Shown here piece after piece: positions 8,525 to 15,796 of a stretch of DNA of 17,019 bases. Origin of the DNA: CAZPWQ01 sp964590495 (GTDB lineage: Bacteria; Bacteroidota; Rhodothermia; Balneolales; Balneolaceae). Position 1 is the stretch's first letter. Every line of letters begins with the position of its first letter. The position numbers were made by a program, and so were the translations under genes. The notes under the pieces were generated by a model, which saw nothing but the letters and a program-made list of their open reading frames with translations, made no database searches and had not been told where the DNA came from. The DNA lies in the NCBI GenBank assembly GCA_964590495.1, contig CAZPWQ010000075.1:1-17019 (forward strand). The letters are read 5' to 3'.

Positions 8525-9055
8525 ATGGTAAAAAGGCTGATAATTTTATCAATATTTATCCTTTGCTTTTTATCCTGTAATAAGCATCAGCAGGAAGTTA
8601 GAGCTCCGGATTACATCAATCAGCTGAAAGAAAAACCTGCACCGCCTAACAGTGGTAATTTTAAATTAAACCTTGAGTGGGAACGCGATAAAAACGACAG
8701 CTTACGTGTTCATGTTTATCTGTTAAACCAGGATAAAAGTAACTACAGACTGGTTCACAGTTCCGACTTTGTGAAAATAGCTGTATATGATGGTAATAAA
8801 CTTCTTTATCCGGAATACCCGGATAAACTGATCTTTTGGGATGATTACAACGAAACAATAGTCCCGTCCGAAGATACACTCACTTTGAGTAGATACACTT
8901 GGAGAAAAACAGATCTTTCAGGTGCAGAATCAGTGGCATACATTAAGTTCGATCTGTACGAACGATTCCACAGCGATTCTTCAGCAGCAGACAGTGAGAA
9001 TTACTGGCTCGTTTCAAAGCCAAAGCAAATTCCAAACACAGATGACACAGATTGA
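8525..9055 (+). CDS. Predicted lipoprotein of unknown function, possibly BsuPI-like
   Basis: ATG 8525 gives 176 residues. A basic start (MVKRL) and a hydrophobic stretch end in CFLSC, so Cys18 is the likely lipidation site with a slightly unusual lipobox. A short linker rich in Pro/Lys/Glu precedes a globular beta-rich domain (about 47-165). LNLEWERDKNDSLRVHVYLLNQ and the later FVKIAVYDGNKLLYP are loosely like the BsuPI/Ig-like fold, but I cannot be sure of this. It is probably anchored in the membrane and faces the periplasm. The in-frame extension upstream to 8444 is repeat sequence, so I reject that start. The last six residues (NTDDTD, 171-176) and the stop come from the downstream repeat copy. 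The gene lies exactly between the two repeat copies. Confidence 0.75.
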   Translation: MVKRLIILSIFILCFLSCNKHQQEVRAPDYINQLKEKPAPPNSGNFKLNLEWERDKNDSLRVHVYLLNQDKSNYRLVHSSDFVKIAVYDGNKLLYPEYPDKLIFWDDYNETIVPSEDTLTLSRYTWRKTDLSGAESVAYIKFDLYERFHSDSSAADSENYWLVSKPKQIPNTDDTD

Positions 9056-9131
9056 GCGGATGGTCGCTGATTTTTATTATATGCTAGTTCTGTGATTATC
9101 CGCCCAATCCGCCTAATCCGTGTTCTATTAA
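9035..9131 (+). repeat. Dispersed 97 bp repeat, copy 2, used as coding DNA at both ends
   Basis: A direct copy of 8427-8522. Both outer ends are almost identical to copy 1; the centre (about 9072-9090) diverges and has one extra base. The left end encodes the last six residues and stop of the lipoprotein on the plus strand. The right end encodes the last 11 residues and stop of the uracil-DNA-glycosylase-family gene on the minus strand. The two genes converge inside the element. Confidence 0.85.
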
Positions 9132-9800
9132 GGTTTTCATTTGCCGGCGGAATTTGGGAGCTCCGCCGTTGGCGGGATGGCGGACTTCAACATAATCCAC
9201 CCCGAACTCCGTCAGGCTCTGTACCGCTTTTTTACCTACGGCGATAACCCGGCCCTGCGGGAAAAGACCCAGGAAAGTTTCTAACGACGGATATCCTTTC
9301 TGAAGCTCTGCATCCGTAGGCGTACGATTGCTGAGCATTCCGTTGTCGGGATCAAATGGATGCCAGGGCAGGGCATTCCAAAGCACGACTTCATAGGGAT
9401 CGATCCCCAGATTATATAAAGCCTTCCACATGATGGTAGCGGTGGGCTCGGTCATTCCCTTCGGATTTACGGTCTTCTTGCTTGTTCGCTGTGGATCTAT
9501 CGTCAGAAAAGCCCCGTCCGGCGGAATGCCGTGGACCGGCCGGTGGTGTCCGAGCAATATACGCTCCGAAGTCATGGCGATACCTGTAAAATGTCCGCCC
9601 TGATAGCCGAGTGCTTCAGCTATGAACAGGTACTTTGCCTTGCCTATCCGTTCATTGAGATACGCCTGCAGCTGTTTTCGCCGGATATCCGGTGCCGACT
9701 CTATGATATCATGTTCCAAATCCCGCTGGTACCAGGGATTGAAAAATGCACTGTCAGGTGTTTTTTCCAGTTGTTTAAAAAGAGTCTGAAGATCGCTCAT
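9096..9800 (-). CDS. Uracil-DNA glycosylase superfamily protein
   Basis: ATG 9800 gives 234 residues; an upstream in-frame start at 9848 is less likely. The first motif, AEALGYQGGHFTGIAMTSER (61-80), matches the GEAPG-type active-site loop of the uracil-DNA glycosylase fold. The segment VVLWNALPWHPFDP (138-151) is the next core strand, and VRHPANGG (207-213) is the C-terminal motif with His208. Members remove uracil from DNA or belong to related groups of unknown specificity. The usual EAPG reads EALG here, with Leu in place of Pro, and I cannot tell whether activity is kept. Residues 224-234 (LIEHGLGGLGG) are encoded by a dispersed repeat, so the natural C-terminus may have been replaced. 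No other repair gene adjoins it; tag is about 3.5 kb away. Confidence 0.8.
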   Translation of the reverse strand: MSDLQTLFKQLEKTPDSAFFNPWYQRDLEHDIIESAPDIRRKQLQAYLNERIGKAKYLFIAEALGYQGGHFTGIAMTSERILLGHHRPVHGIPPDGAFLTIDPQRTSKKTVNPKGMTEPTATIMWKALYNLGIDPYEVVLWNALPWHPFDPDNGMLSNRTPTDAELQKGYPSLETFLGLFPQGRVIAVGKKAVQSLTEFGVDYVEVRHPANGGAPKFRRQMKTLIEHGLGGLGG

Positions 9801-10413
9801 CAATAAATTTAAATTGGTAGTGCCATTAAAATCAGGCCACGAAAGCACTAAAACGCAAAAGTGTATGTTTTGGAATTATCAAATGACCCCGAAGGTTGTC
9901 ACCGGCTGCTGCAAATATAATAAAGCAGTGTCATGTCAACAATGAATTAACGGTTAATTATATGCTTCTCAAAAAATTCAGCCTCTGGGTAGCTCTTGCC
10001 CTGGGCATCCCTTCGGGAGTGTCTGCTCTGAGGATCTCAGTGTTATGATTATTGCACAGAGTTTCACAGGGGACACACTGAGAACCGCAGAGAAAATTGC
10101 CTTTCCACATTGGCATCGTTTATCTTATTGGCATAACCTTAGTACTTTGAATAAAATTAAAAGATAGGAATCTAGCAAAGCTGCTTAATGACTCATAACA
10201 TTTAGTGTTTTGGTGTTTCCGTGGTAAAAAAATACTCGGGAATTAAAAGCTTTATAATTCAATTGAATAAGGGCCGGGGTAAAACTGAATCTAATAAAAG
10301 GAATTCAGATGATCGTAAAAGCACAGTTACGCAAAATTTCTTTTTTAAAGTTTTGTGAGATATTTTTAAATAAAGCCGGTAAATTATAAGTGAGATTTAA
10401 TTAAACTGAAAGC
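9801..10413. other. 613 bp intergenic region with repeat fragments
   Basis: No supportable gene is present. It holds an imperfect inverted pair (9837-9860 and 10201-10224, listed separately), a small palindrome CTGAG-GAT-CTCAG (10028-10040), and a run of CACAGAG/CACAGGG/CACACTG/CCGCAGAG words (about 10054-10096). The last 150 bp are AT-rich and should contain the ilvE promoter, which I cannot place with confidence. The divergent glycosylase gene at the left must also start its transcript here. Confidence 0.55.
9837..10224. repeat. Imperfect 24 bp inverted pair bounding 340 bp
   Basis: The segment from 9837 (CCACGAAAGCACTAAAACGC and on to 9860) matches the reverse complement of 10201-10224 at 19 of 24 positions. 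Words of the type CACTAAAAC and CCACGGAAACAC are typical small dispersed repeats. The pair could be the ends of a non-coding mobile remnant, or two separate repeat insertions facing each other. No target-site duplication is visible. Confidence 0.4.
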
Positions 10414-11487
10414 ATGAATACCGCAACAACATTTTCCATTACCAAAGCTGCCGAAAGCAGAATCAACAAGGTTGATCTTGACAACCCCGGTTTTGGCCGC
10501 ATCTTTTCAGACCATATGATAGAGATGGAGTACAGAGACGGCCATTGGCAGGAACCGGAAATCAAACCCTATGGTACGATAGAGGTTACCCCTGCGCTGA
10601 ACGTATTTCACTATGCCCAGTCTGTCTTTGAAGGGACGAAGGCCTATTATGCGGATGAGGAGACGGTGAACCTGTTCCGGATAGAAAAAAATTACGAACG
10701 GATGAACCGCTCCTGCGAGCGATTGTGCATACCAGAGATAAGCAGGGATGTTTTTGTGGATGGAATTTCACAGCTGGTACAGCTTGATCACAAATGGGTG
10801 CCGAAAACAGAAGGGTACAGCCTGTACATCAGGCCTTTTGCCTTTGCATTCGATCCGGTCATTTCAGCCAATGCAGCTGAAACCTATCGTTTTTATGTTA
10901 TCACCTCTCCGGTGGGATCCTATTATAATAATCCGGTAAGATTAGTTACGTCTCAGAAGTATGTTCGTGCAGTCAAGGGCGGTGTGGGTGCCGCCAAAGC
11001 CGCGGGAAATTACGCTGCCAGTTTTTATCCGGCACAAAAGGCCCGCCAGATGGGCTTCGATCAGGTACTGTGGCTGGATGCTTTTGAACACCGGTACATA
11101 GAAGAAGTGGGTACAATGAATATCTTTTTTGTTATAGACGGTGTATTAATCACTCCCGACCTGCAGGGATCTATTTTGCCGGGCGTTACGCGCGACTCCG
11201 TTATTCAACTGGCCAAACACTGGAATATGCCTGTTGAAGAACGACGCATCACTATTGATGAAGTGATGGATGCTTCAGAAAAGGGAATACTTGAGGAAGT
11301 TTTCGGATCGGGTACAGCTGCCGTGATTGCGCCTGTTAAGGAGATACAGCACGATGGAAAACCGATAACCATGCAGGAAAAGGGCAGAGGTCCGGTAGAA
11401 CGGCGACTCTACGATACCATTACCGGAATACAGCAGGGTAAGATCGATGATCCGTTCGACTGGGTGCGGCCGGTGAAAGTTGGGTAA
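10414..11487 (+). CDS. ilvE: Branched-chain amino-acid aminotransferase
   Basis: A 357-residue class IV PLP enzyme of the longer BCAT type found in eukaryotes and many bacteria. It exchanges amino groups between glutamate and the keto acids of leucine, isoleucine and valine, the last step of their synthesis or first of their breakdown. The sequence NVFHYAQSVFEGTKAYY (63-79) is a conserved N-domain block. YIRPFAFAFDP (138-147) follows. The PLP-binding lysine is Lys195 in VGAAKAAGNYAAS. EEVGTMNIFFV (230-240) and the GILPGVTR-like segment GSILPGVTRDSV are the standard cofactor-binding motifs, and GSGTAAVIAPV closes the active site. ATG 10414 gives a complete N-terminus. No other branched-chain biosynthesis gene is adjacent. 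It converges on the hydroxyacid dehydrogenase. Confidence 0.95.
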   Translation: MNTATTFSITKAAESRINKVDLDNPGFGRIFSDHMIEMEYRDGHWQEPEIKPYGTIEVTPALNVFHYAQSVFEGTKAYYADEETVNLFRIEKNYERMNRSCERLCIPEISRDVFVDGISQLVQLDHKWVPKTEGYSLYIRPFAFAFDPVISANAAETYRFYVITSPVGSYYNNPVRLVTSQKYVRAVKGGVGAAKAAGNYAASFYPAQKARQMGFDQVLWLDAFEHRYIEEVGTMNIFFVIDGVLITPDLQGSILPGVTRDSVIQLAKHWNMPVEERRITIDEVMDASEKGILEEVFGSGTAAVIAPVKEIQHDGKPITMQEKGRGPVERRLYDTITGIQQGKIDDPFDWVRPVKVG

Positions 11488-11491
11488 GCGA

Positions 11492-11540
11492 GACGTAAGA
11501 TGTCAGACGCGAGAGGCAAGACGCCAGACGCAAGACGGGG
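11492..11540 (+). repeat. Degenerate GACGCAA heptad array
   Basis: Seven tandem units of seven bases: GACGTAA, GATGTCA, GACGCGA, GAGGCAA, GACGCCA, GACGCAA, GACGGGG. It begins 4 bp after the ilvE stop. A related set in the opposite orientation lies at 11671-11703, so the two frame the 215 bp convergent gap between ilvE and the dehydrogenase gene. Two further units occur at 3460-3473. Confidence 0.65.
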
Positions 11541-11670
11541 AAAATCTGTCTGGGTTATTGGTCCGGCTCCAGTAGTAGGAAGCCGGATGAAGAGACAGGC
11601 TCTACATGTCTGAAGCTTAATGCTTTTCTGACAATGCCAATTGACGCCGTATAGAGTAGTAGATTTAAAC

Positions 11671-11703
11671 TTGACATCTGTGTCTAGCTTCTCGCGTCTT
11701 GCC
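11671..11703 (-). repeat. Inverted relatives of the GACG heptads
   Basis: Read on the minus strand this stretch gives GGCAA, GACGCGA, GAAGCTA, GACACA and GATGTCA, the same heptad vocabulary as 11492-11540. The array touches the stop codon of the minus-strand dehydrogenase gene. Base-pairing between the two arrays in a read-through transcript is possible but only over short words. Confidence 0.5.
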
Positions 11704-12632
11704 TAATACCCCTTATCCCGGTCCACAACATAATTCAGCTCCATTCCCGACAGCGCTCGTTTGTAATTGTCAACTATCTGGGGCGCACATTCGTCAGGCC
11801 GGGTGACACTGGCTATGTGCGGAGTTATGATAATGTTTTTCCGGCTCCAGAACGGGTGACGGTCGGGCAGTGGTTCGTCATCAAATACATCCAGCCAGGC
11901 ACCCCGCAGAAGGTTTTTGTCCAGGGCGTAGATCAGGTCTTCATCCACCAGGTGTTCGCCTCGTGCCGCATTGATAATCCATCCCGGCTTCTTGAGTTTC
12001 TTGAACAGATCCAGATCTAAAATTCCTTTCGTTTCGGATGTCAGCGGCAACAGACAGATGAGGATATCCGTTTCAGCAAGAAAATCATCCAGTTCATCCT
12101 TACCGGAAAAACAATCTACATTTTCAATGTCTTTTTTAGATCGCGACCATCCCGAAACCCGGTACTGCAGACCGGCCAGCTGCCGTGCGATGGGTTGCCC
12201 CAATTCCCCCAGACCCATGATACCTATCCTGATTTCCTGTGCAAGCCGGTGGTTGTGCGGTTGCCATCTCGCTTCATCTTTCTGGCGGAGATACTGTACA
12301 AAATTGCGCTGGATACTGATGACGGTTCCCAACAGATATTCTTTCATCTGTTGGACCAGGGATCCCGAAACTACGCGGCATATTTGAACACCTTCGGGCA
12401 GGCTGGGATCTTTCAGCAGATGATCGACACCGGCCCCAAGTGAAGAAACAGCTTTTAGATTCGGATACTTATCGAGCAGGTGCTCCGGTTGATTCCAGCA
12501 CACGGCGAACTGGACTTTTTCTCTGTTTTCCACATCCGGCCAGATTTCAATCTCGAGATTTGCATCCACGGCAAGCAAAGCCTTTTTCCAGGCGGTCATG
12601 TCACGGTTCGGATCAACTAATAGCAGAGACAT
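11703..12632 (-). CDS. D-isomer-specific 2-hydroxyacid dehydrogenase, GhrA-like
   Basis: ATG 12632 gives 309 residues (MSLLLVDPNRDM); an in-frame start at 12692 is less likely. It is closest to glyoxylate/hydroxypyruvate reductase A, which reduces glyoxylate or hydroxypyruvate with NAD(P)H. The Rossmann motif GLGELG begins at Gly140. The catalytic triad of the family is visible: Arg224 in NAARGEH, Glu253 in DVFDDEPLP and His272 in ITPHIAS. SSLGAGVDHLL (63-73) is the substrate-side loop of this subgroup. The length is normal and the protein soluble. It is convergent with ilvE and divergent from the ligase operon. Without biochemical data the exact 2-keto acid cannot be fixed. Confidence 0.9.
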   Translation of the reverse strand: MSLLLVDPNRDMTAWKKALLAVDANLEIEIWPDVENREKVQFAVCWNQPEHLLDKYPNLKAVSSLGAGVDHLLKDPSLPEGVQICRVVSGSLVQQMKEYLLGTVISIQRNFVQYLRQKDEARWQPHNHRLAQEIRIGIMGLGELGQPIARQLAGLQYRVSGWSRSKKDIENVDCFSGKDELDDFLAETDILICLLPLTSETKGILDLDLFKKLKKPGWIINAARGEHLVDEDLIYALDKNLLRGAWLDVFDDEPLPDRHPFWSRKNIIITPHIASVTRPDECAPQIVDNYKRALSGMELNYVVDRDKGY

Positions 12633-12867
12633 TTTATATGAATTTAGATTTATGAAAAATGCAGTTTCATAATAACAAAGCTTACCGTTCAATGCTAAGA
12701 GGAGTGAGTTAAGTTAACTGTAATAGGGATCACCATTCCTTGCATTCGACCCACCCTAAATCCCTTCAGCCGGCAGGCGTCCGGACGGATCAAAAACAAC
12801 CTAATAGATTATTATATTTATTCGTAATATTTAAGGTTTCATATTGCCATAAAAATCATTCAAGACA

Positions 12868-13071
12868 TTGGAAAAAACTATACAATTACATTCAAATCTT
12901 CCGCTTAATATACTGCCTCAGCCGGATGAAACAACATGCGGGCCTACTTGTCTGCAGACTATTTATGAATATTATGGAGACCGGGTGCCTTTGTCAGATC
13001 TCATAAAAGAAGTAAAGCAACTTAAGGATGGCGGTACATACACTAAGGAGAGGATACAGGTCAAAAATTGA
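12868..13071 (+). pseudogene. Truncated C39-like cysteine peptidase, N-terminal stump
   Basis: A 67-codon frame opening with TTG at 12868; an in-frame stop at 12850 rules out an upstream ATG. LPQPDETTCGPTCLQTIYEYYGD (16-38) is the N-terminal active-site segment of C39-like peptidases, with the oxyanion Gln18 and nucleophile Cys24. The match runs to about KDGG (residue 55); then the text changes to YTKERIQVKN and stops. Full proteins of this family are, as far as I know, about three times longer and carry the catalytic His and Asp later, so this product cannot be a working protease. The stop overlaps the next gene's ATG as TGATG, which suggests an internal deletion that kept the gene's last few codons. 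Possibly only a translated leader now. Confidence 0.72.
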
Positions 13072-14552
13072 TGCGTAACTTGCTCATTGTAACCAATCCA
13101 GAGAATTGGTTGTTGGATATACCGGATGTGGAAGTGGTAGCGGCAAGAGAGTATTTGACGGATCCGCAATACAGTAAATCCAGAAGAATTAAAGTTTTCA
13201 ATCTTTGCCGTTCGTACAGCTATCAGAGTATAGGATATTATGTATCGCTGTTGGCAGAGGCTCGTGGACACAAACCTCTGCCCGGCGTGCTCGCTATTCA
13301 GGATATCCGGTCAAAAACGATGGTCAGGTTTATCTCTGAAGAACTCGACGAATTGATTCAGAAAAGTCTGAAGGAGATACAATCTCAGCAGTTTACTCTG
13401 AGCGTGTATTTCGGAAGGAATCTTGCCAAACGATATGACCGGCTGAGCCAGCAGTTATTCCAGCAGTTCCAGGCGCCTCTGCTGCGGGCTCTTTTTGTGA
13501 AATCGAAATCGGGCTGGGGACTACAGTCGATACGTCCCATCCCCGGCGGAGAAATTCCCGAAGACCACAGGTCGTTTGTCATTGAGAAAGCGAGAGGTTT
13601 TTTCGAGGGCCGCAGGTCTCTCACCATAAAAAAGGATGAAACGCGATTTGACCTGGCGATTCTTCAGGATCCGGATGAAGCTTTTCCACCCTCCGACGAA
13701 AAAGCCATCCGGAATTTTATAAAAGCGGCCGAGCGGCTGGATTTCTATGTGGAAACCATAGGGAAACAGGACTACGGGCGTCTGGCAGAATTTGATGCTC
13801 TGTTTATTCGCGAGACGACGAATGTCAATCATCATACCTACCGGTTTGCGCGGCGGGCGGCTGCCGAGGGACTGGTAGTGATTGACGATCCCGAATCGAT
13901 TCTCAAATGCACGAATAAAGTTTACCTGGCGGAGCTTCTTCAACAGCATAATATTCCGGCTCCGAAAACTATTATTGTCAGCGACGAAACTAAAGGCCGG
14001 ATAAAAAAAGAACTCGGCCTGCCGTGTATTCTGAAGCAACCCGACAGCTCATTTTCACAGGGGGTGGTAAAAGCAGATGACGAAGAAGAACTGGACAGGG
14101 CATTGGATCAGCTTTTTTCCACTTCCGACCTGCTGATAGCCCAGGAATTTTTACCCACCGACTTTGACTGGCGGGTGGGGATATTAAATCAGAAGCCTCT
14201 CTATGTCTGTAAATATTTTATGGCCAGGAAACACTGGCAAATTTATGAACGGGACGGCAGGGGACAGACCTACGCAGGAAGTGCCGAGGCCGTGGAGATT
14301 AAAGATACTCCGTCGATTGTGATTGATACAGCCCTCAAAGCGGCAAATCTGATTGGGGATGGTCTGTACGGTGTTGACATCAAACAGAAAGGTGATACGA
14401 TTTATGTGATTGAAGTAAATGACAATCCGAGTATAGAATCGGGGTGTGAGGATAAGGTTCTGAATCATGAATTATATTATCAGATCATGAATGAATTTTT
14501 ACATCGCATTGAGCAAAAGAAAGAGGGGGTCAGGCCATCAAAAAAGAAATAG
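13071..14552 (+). CDS. RimK-type ATP-grasp ligase with N-terminal RLAN-like domain
   Basis: ATG 13071 gives 493 residues and overlaps the upstream stop by one base. A likely Shine-Dalgarno, TAAGGAGAGG, lies 17-27 bases upstream, farther than usual. Residues 1-150 resemble the RimK-associated N-terminal (RLAN) domain. About 190-280 is the pre-ATP-grasp region, and 280-470 is the ATP-grasp fold. Visible motifs are Lys322 in CILKQPDSSFSQGV, the hinge AQEFLPTDFDWRVG (357-370) with Glu359 and Arg368, Asp435 in YGVDIK, and the metal ligands Glu448 and Asn450 in VIEVNDNPS. All key residues are present, so the enzyme looks active. RimK-type enzymes join an amino acid to a carboxylate using ATP. The substrate is unknown. 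It pairs with a GCS2-type ligase directly downstream, overlapping if that gene begins at 14537. Confidence 0.9.
   Translation: MRNLLIVTNPENWLLDIPDVEVVAAREYLTDPQYSKSRRIKVFNLCRSYSYQSIGYYVSLLAEARGHKPLPGVLAIQDIRSKTMVRFISEELDELIQKSLKEIQSQQFTLSVYFGRNLAKRYDRLSQQLFQQFQAPLLRALFVKSKSGWGLQSIRPIPGGEIPEDHRSFVIEKARGFFEGRRSLTIKKDETRFDLAILQDPDEAFPPSDEKAIRNFIKAAERLDFYVETIGKQDYGRLAEFDALFIRETTNVNHHTYRFARRAAAEGLVVIDDPESILKCTNKVYLAELLQQHNIPAPKTIIVSDETKGRIKKELGLPCILKQPDSSFSQGVVKADDEEELDRALDQLFSTSDLLIAQEFLPTDFDWRVGILNQKPLYVCKYFMARKHWQIYERDGRGQTYAGSAEAVEIKDTPSIVIDTALKAANLIGDGLYGVDIKQKGDTIYVIEVNDNPSIESGCEDKVLNHELYYQIMNEFLHRIEQKKEGVRPSKKK
14525..14539 (+). promoter_or_regulatory. Ribosome-binding site with a non-standard (ATC) start for the GCS2 gene
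   Basis: The purine run AGGGGG (14524-14529) lies seven bases before ATC (14537-14539), which is in frame with the GCS2 gene. No ATG, GTG or TTG exists in frame between the stop at 14510-14512 and TTG 14573. Starting at ATC would restore a leader of about 12 residues before LFEGYGIELEY, as this family normally has. The alternative start, TTG 14573, has no ribosome-binding site and removes that leader. Confidence 0.4.
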
Positions 14553-15796
14553 ACAAACCGCGCAGGCTCAGGTTGTTTGAAGGCTATGGGATAGAGCTTG
14601 AATATATGATCGTTGACCGGGATACGCTGGACGCAAAACCTGTTGCGGATGAATTACTTCGTGATGCGGACGGTGCGTATGTGAATGAGATATCCCGCGG
14701 AAATATTGCATGGTCGAATGAACTGGTAATGCATGTAATTGAATTGAAGACTGCCGGTCCCGCCGGTTCTCTGAAAGGCTTGGAGCAAAAATTTCAACAG
14801 CAGGTAGGGGAGATAAACGAACAATTGTCGGAACACAACACGAAACTGATGCCGACGGCTATGCACCCCTGGATGAATCCCTATTCCGAAATGAAGTTGT
14901 GGCCGCACGAATACAATCCGATTTATGAGGCCTACAATCGTATTTTCGATTGCCGCGGTCACGGCTGGGCGAACCTGCAGAGTACACACATAAACCTGCC
15001 CTTTTCAACAGATGCGGAATTTGAGAAGCTGCATGCAGCGATACGCGTGGTGCTTCCCATACTTCCGGCAATCGCGGCTTCTTCGCCGATTGCGGATATG
15101 CAGTCCAAGAATTTTTCCGATTACAGGCTGGAAGTATATCGGTTGAACTCAATTAAAATCCCTTCGGTCACCGGTTACATCGTGCCGGAGGCTGTGTTCA
15201 GCGAGAAAGCATACGACGAGGAGATCTTCCGGAAGATGTACCGGGATATTGCTCCGCATGATCCGGAAAAAATCTTACAGGATGAGTGGCTAAATTCCCG
15301 CGGTGCCATTGCCCGTTTCGACCGGGGGAGTATTGAAATACGTGTACTGGATATCCAGGAATGTCCGCGGGCCGATCTGGCAATCGCCAGGATAATAAGC
15401 GATGTGATAAAATCATTGGTAAACCAGAAATGGAGCCCACTTTCATCGCAGAAGAAATGGAGCGAAAAAGAACTGTTCCGGTTGTTGATGGATGTGATTA
15501 AGGATGGTGAAGATACACCGCTGGACCGGCGATACGCTGATCTGTTTAATTTCAGCAGTCAAAATAATCCGACAGCGGGTGATATGTGGCAATACCTCTT
15601 TGATCAGCTTTACACGGATACAGAGATAGATGAGGATCCCATCATGATAACGCTGAATAACCTTTTGCAGGCCGGAACACTTTCAAAGAGGATCAGAAAG
15701 GCTGTGGGGCAGGTAAGCCGTCCGGCAGTTACATCCGTATATAATGAACTTTGCAACTGTTTAAACGAAAACAGACTCTTCGGGATAAATGAATAA
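14537..15796 (+). CDS. GCS2-type carboxylate-amine ligase (glutamate-cysteine-ligase family)
   Basis: About 407 residues from TTG 14573, or 419 if translation begins at ATC 14537. The family forms a gamma-glutamyl-type amide bond with ATP and Mg2+. The glutamate-rich metal-binding core is visible: YGIELEYMIVD near the start, SNELVMHVIELKTAGP at about residue 48, THINLPF at about 137, and SRGAIARFDRGSIEIRVLDIQECPRADLA at about 243-271. The rest is a helical C-terminus of normal length. I see no broken frame inside. The gene overlaps or abuts the RimK-type gene upstream, and its stop is overlapped by an N-formylglutamate-amidohydrolase stump. The two ligases probably act on one pathway, one making the amide substrate for the other. 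The product is unknown; it is not ordinary GshA context. Confidence 0.88.
   Translation: MKKEIDKPRRLRLFEGYGIELEYMIVDRDTLDAKPVADELLRDADGAYVNEISRGNIAWSNELVMHVIELKTAGPAGSLKGLEQKFQQQVGEINEQLSEHNTKLMPTAMHPWMNPYSEMKLWPHEYNPIYEAYNRIFDCRGHGWANLQSTHINLPFSTDAEFEKLHAAIRVVLPILPAIAASSPIADMQSKNFSDYRLEVYRLNSIKIPSVTGYIVPEAVFSEKAYDEEIFRKMYRDIAPHDPEKILQDEWLNSRGAIARFDRGSIEIRVLDIQECPRADLAIARIISDVIKSLVNQKWSPLSSQKKWSEKELFRLLMDVIKDGEDTPLDRRYADLFNFSSQNNPTAGDMWQYLFDQLYTDTEIDEDPIMITLNNLLQAGTLSKRIRKAVGQVSRPAVTSVYNELCNCLNENRLFGINE

Noticed and set aside
14573..15796. The GCS2-type gene as glutathione biosynthesis gshA
   Set aside because: Its neighbours (RLAN-RimK ligase, FGase relic, C39-like relic) point to another pathway, and no glutathione synthetase gene is present.
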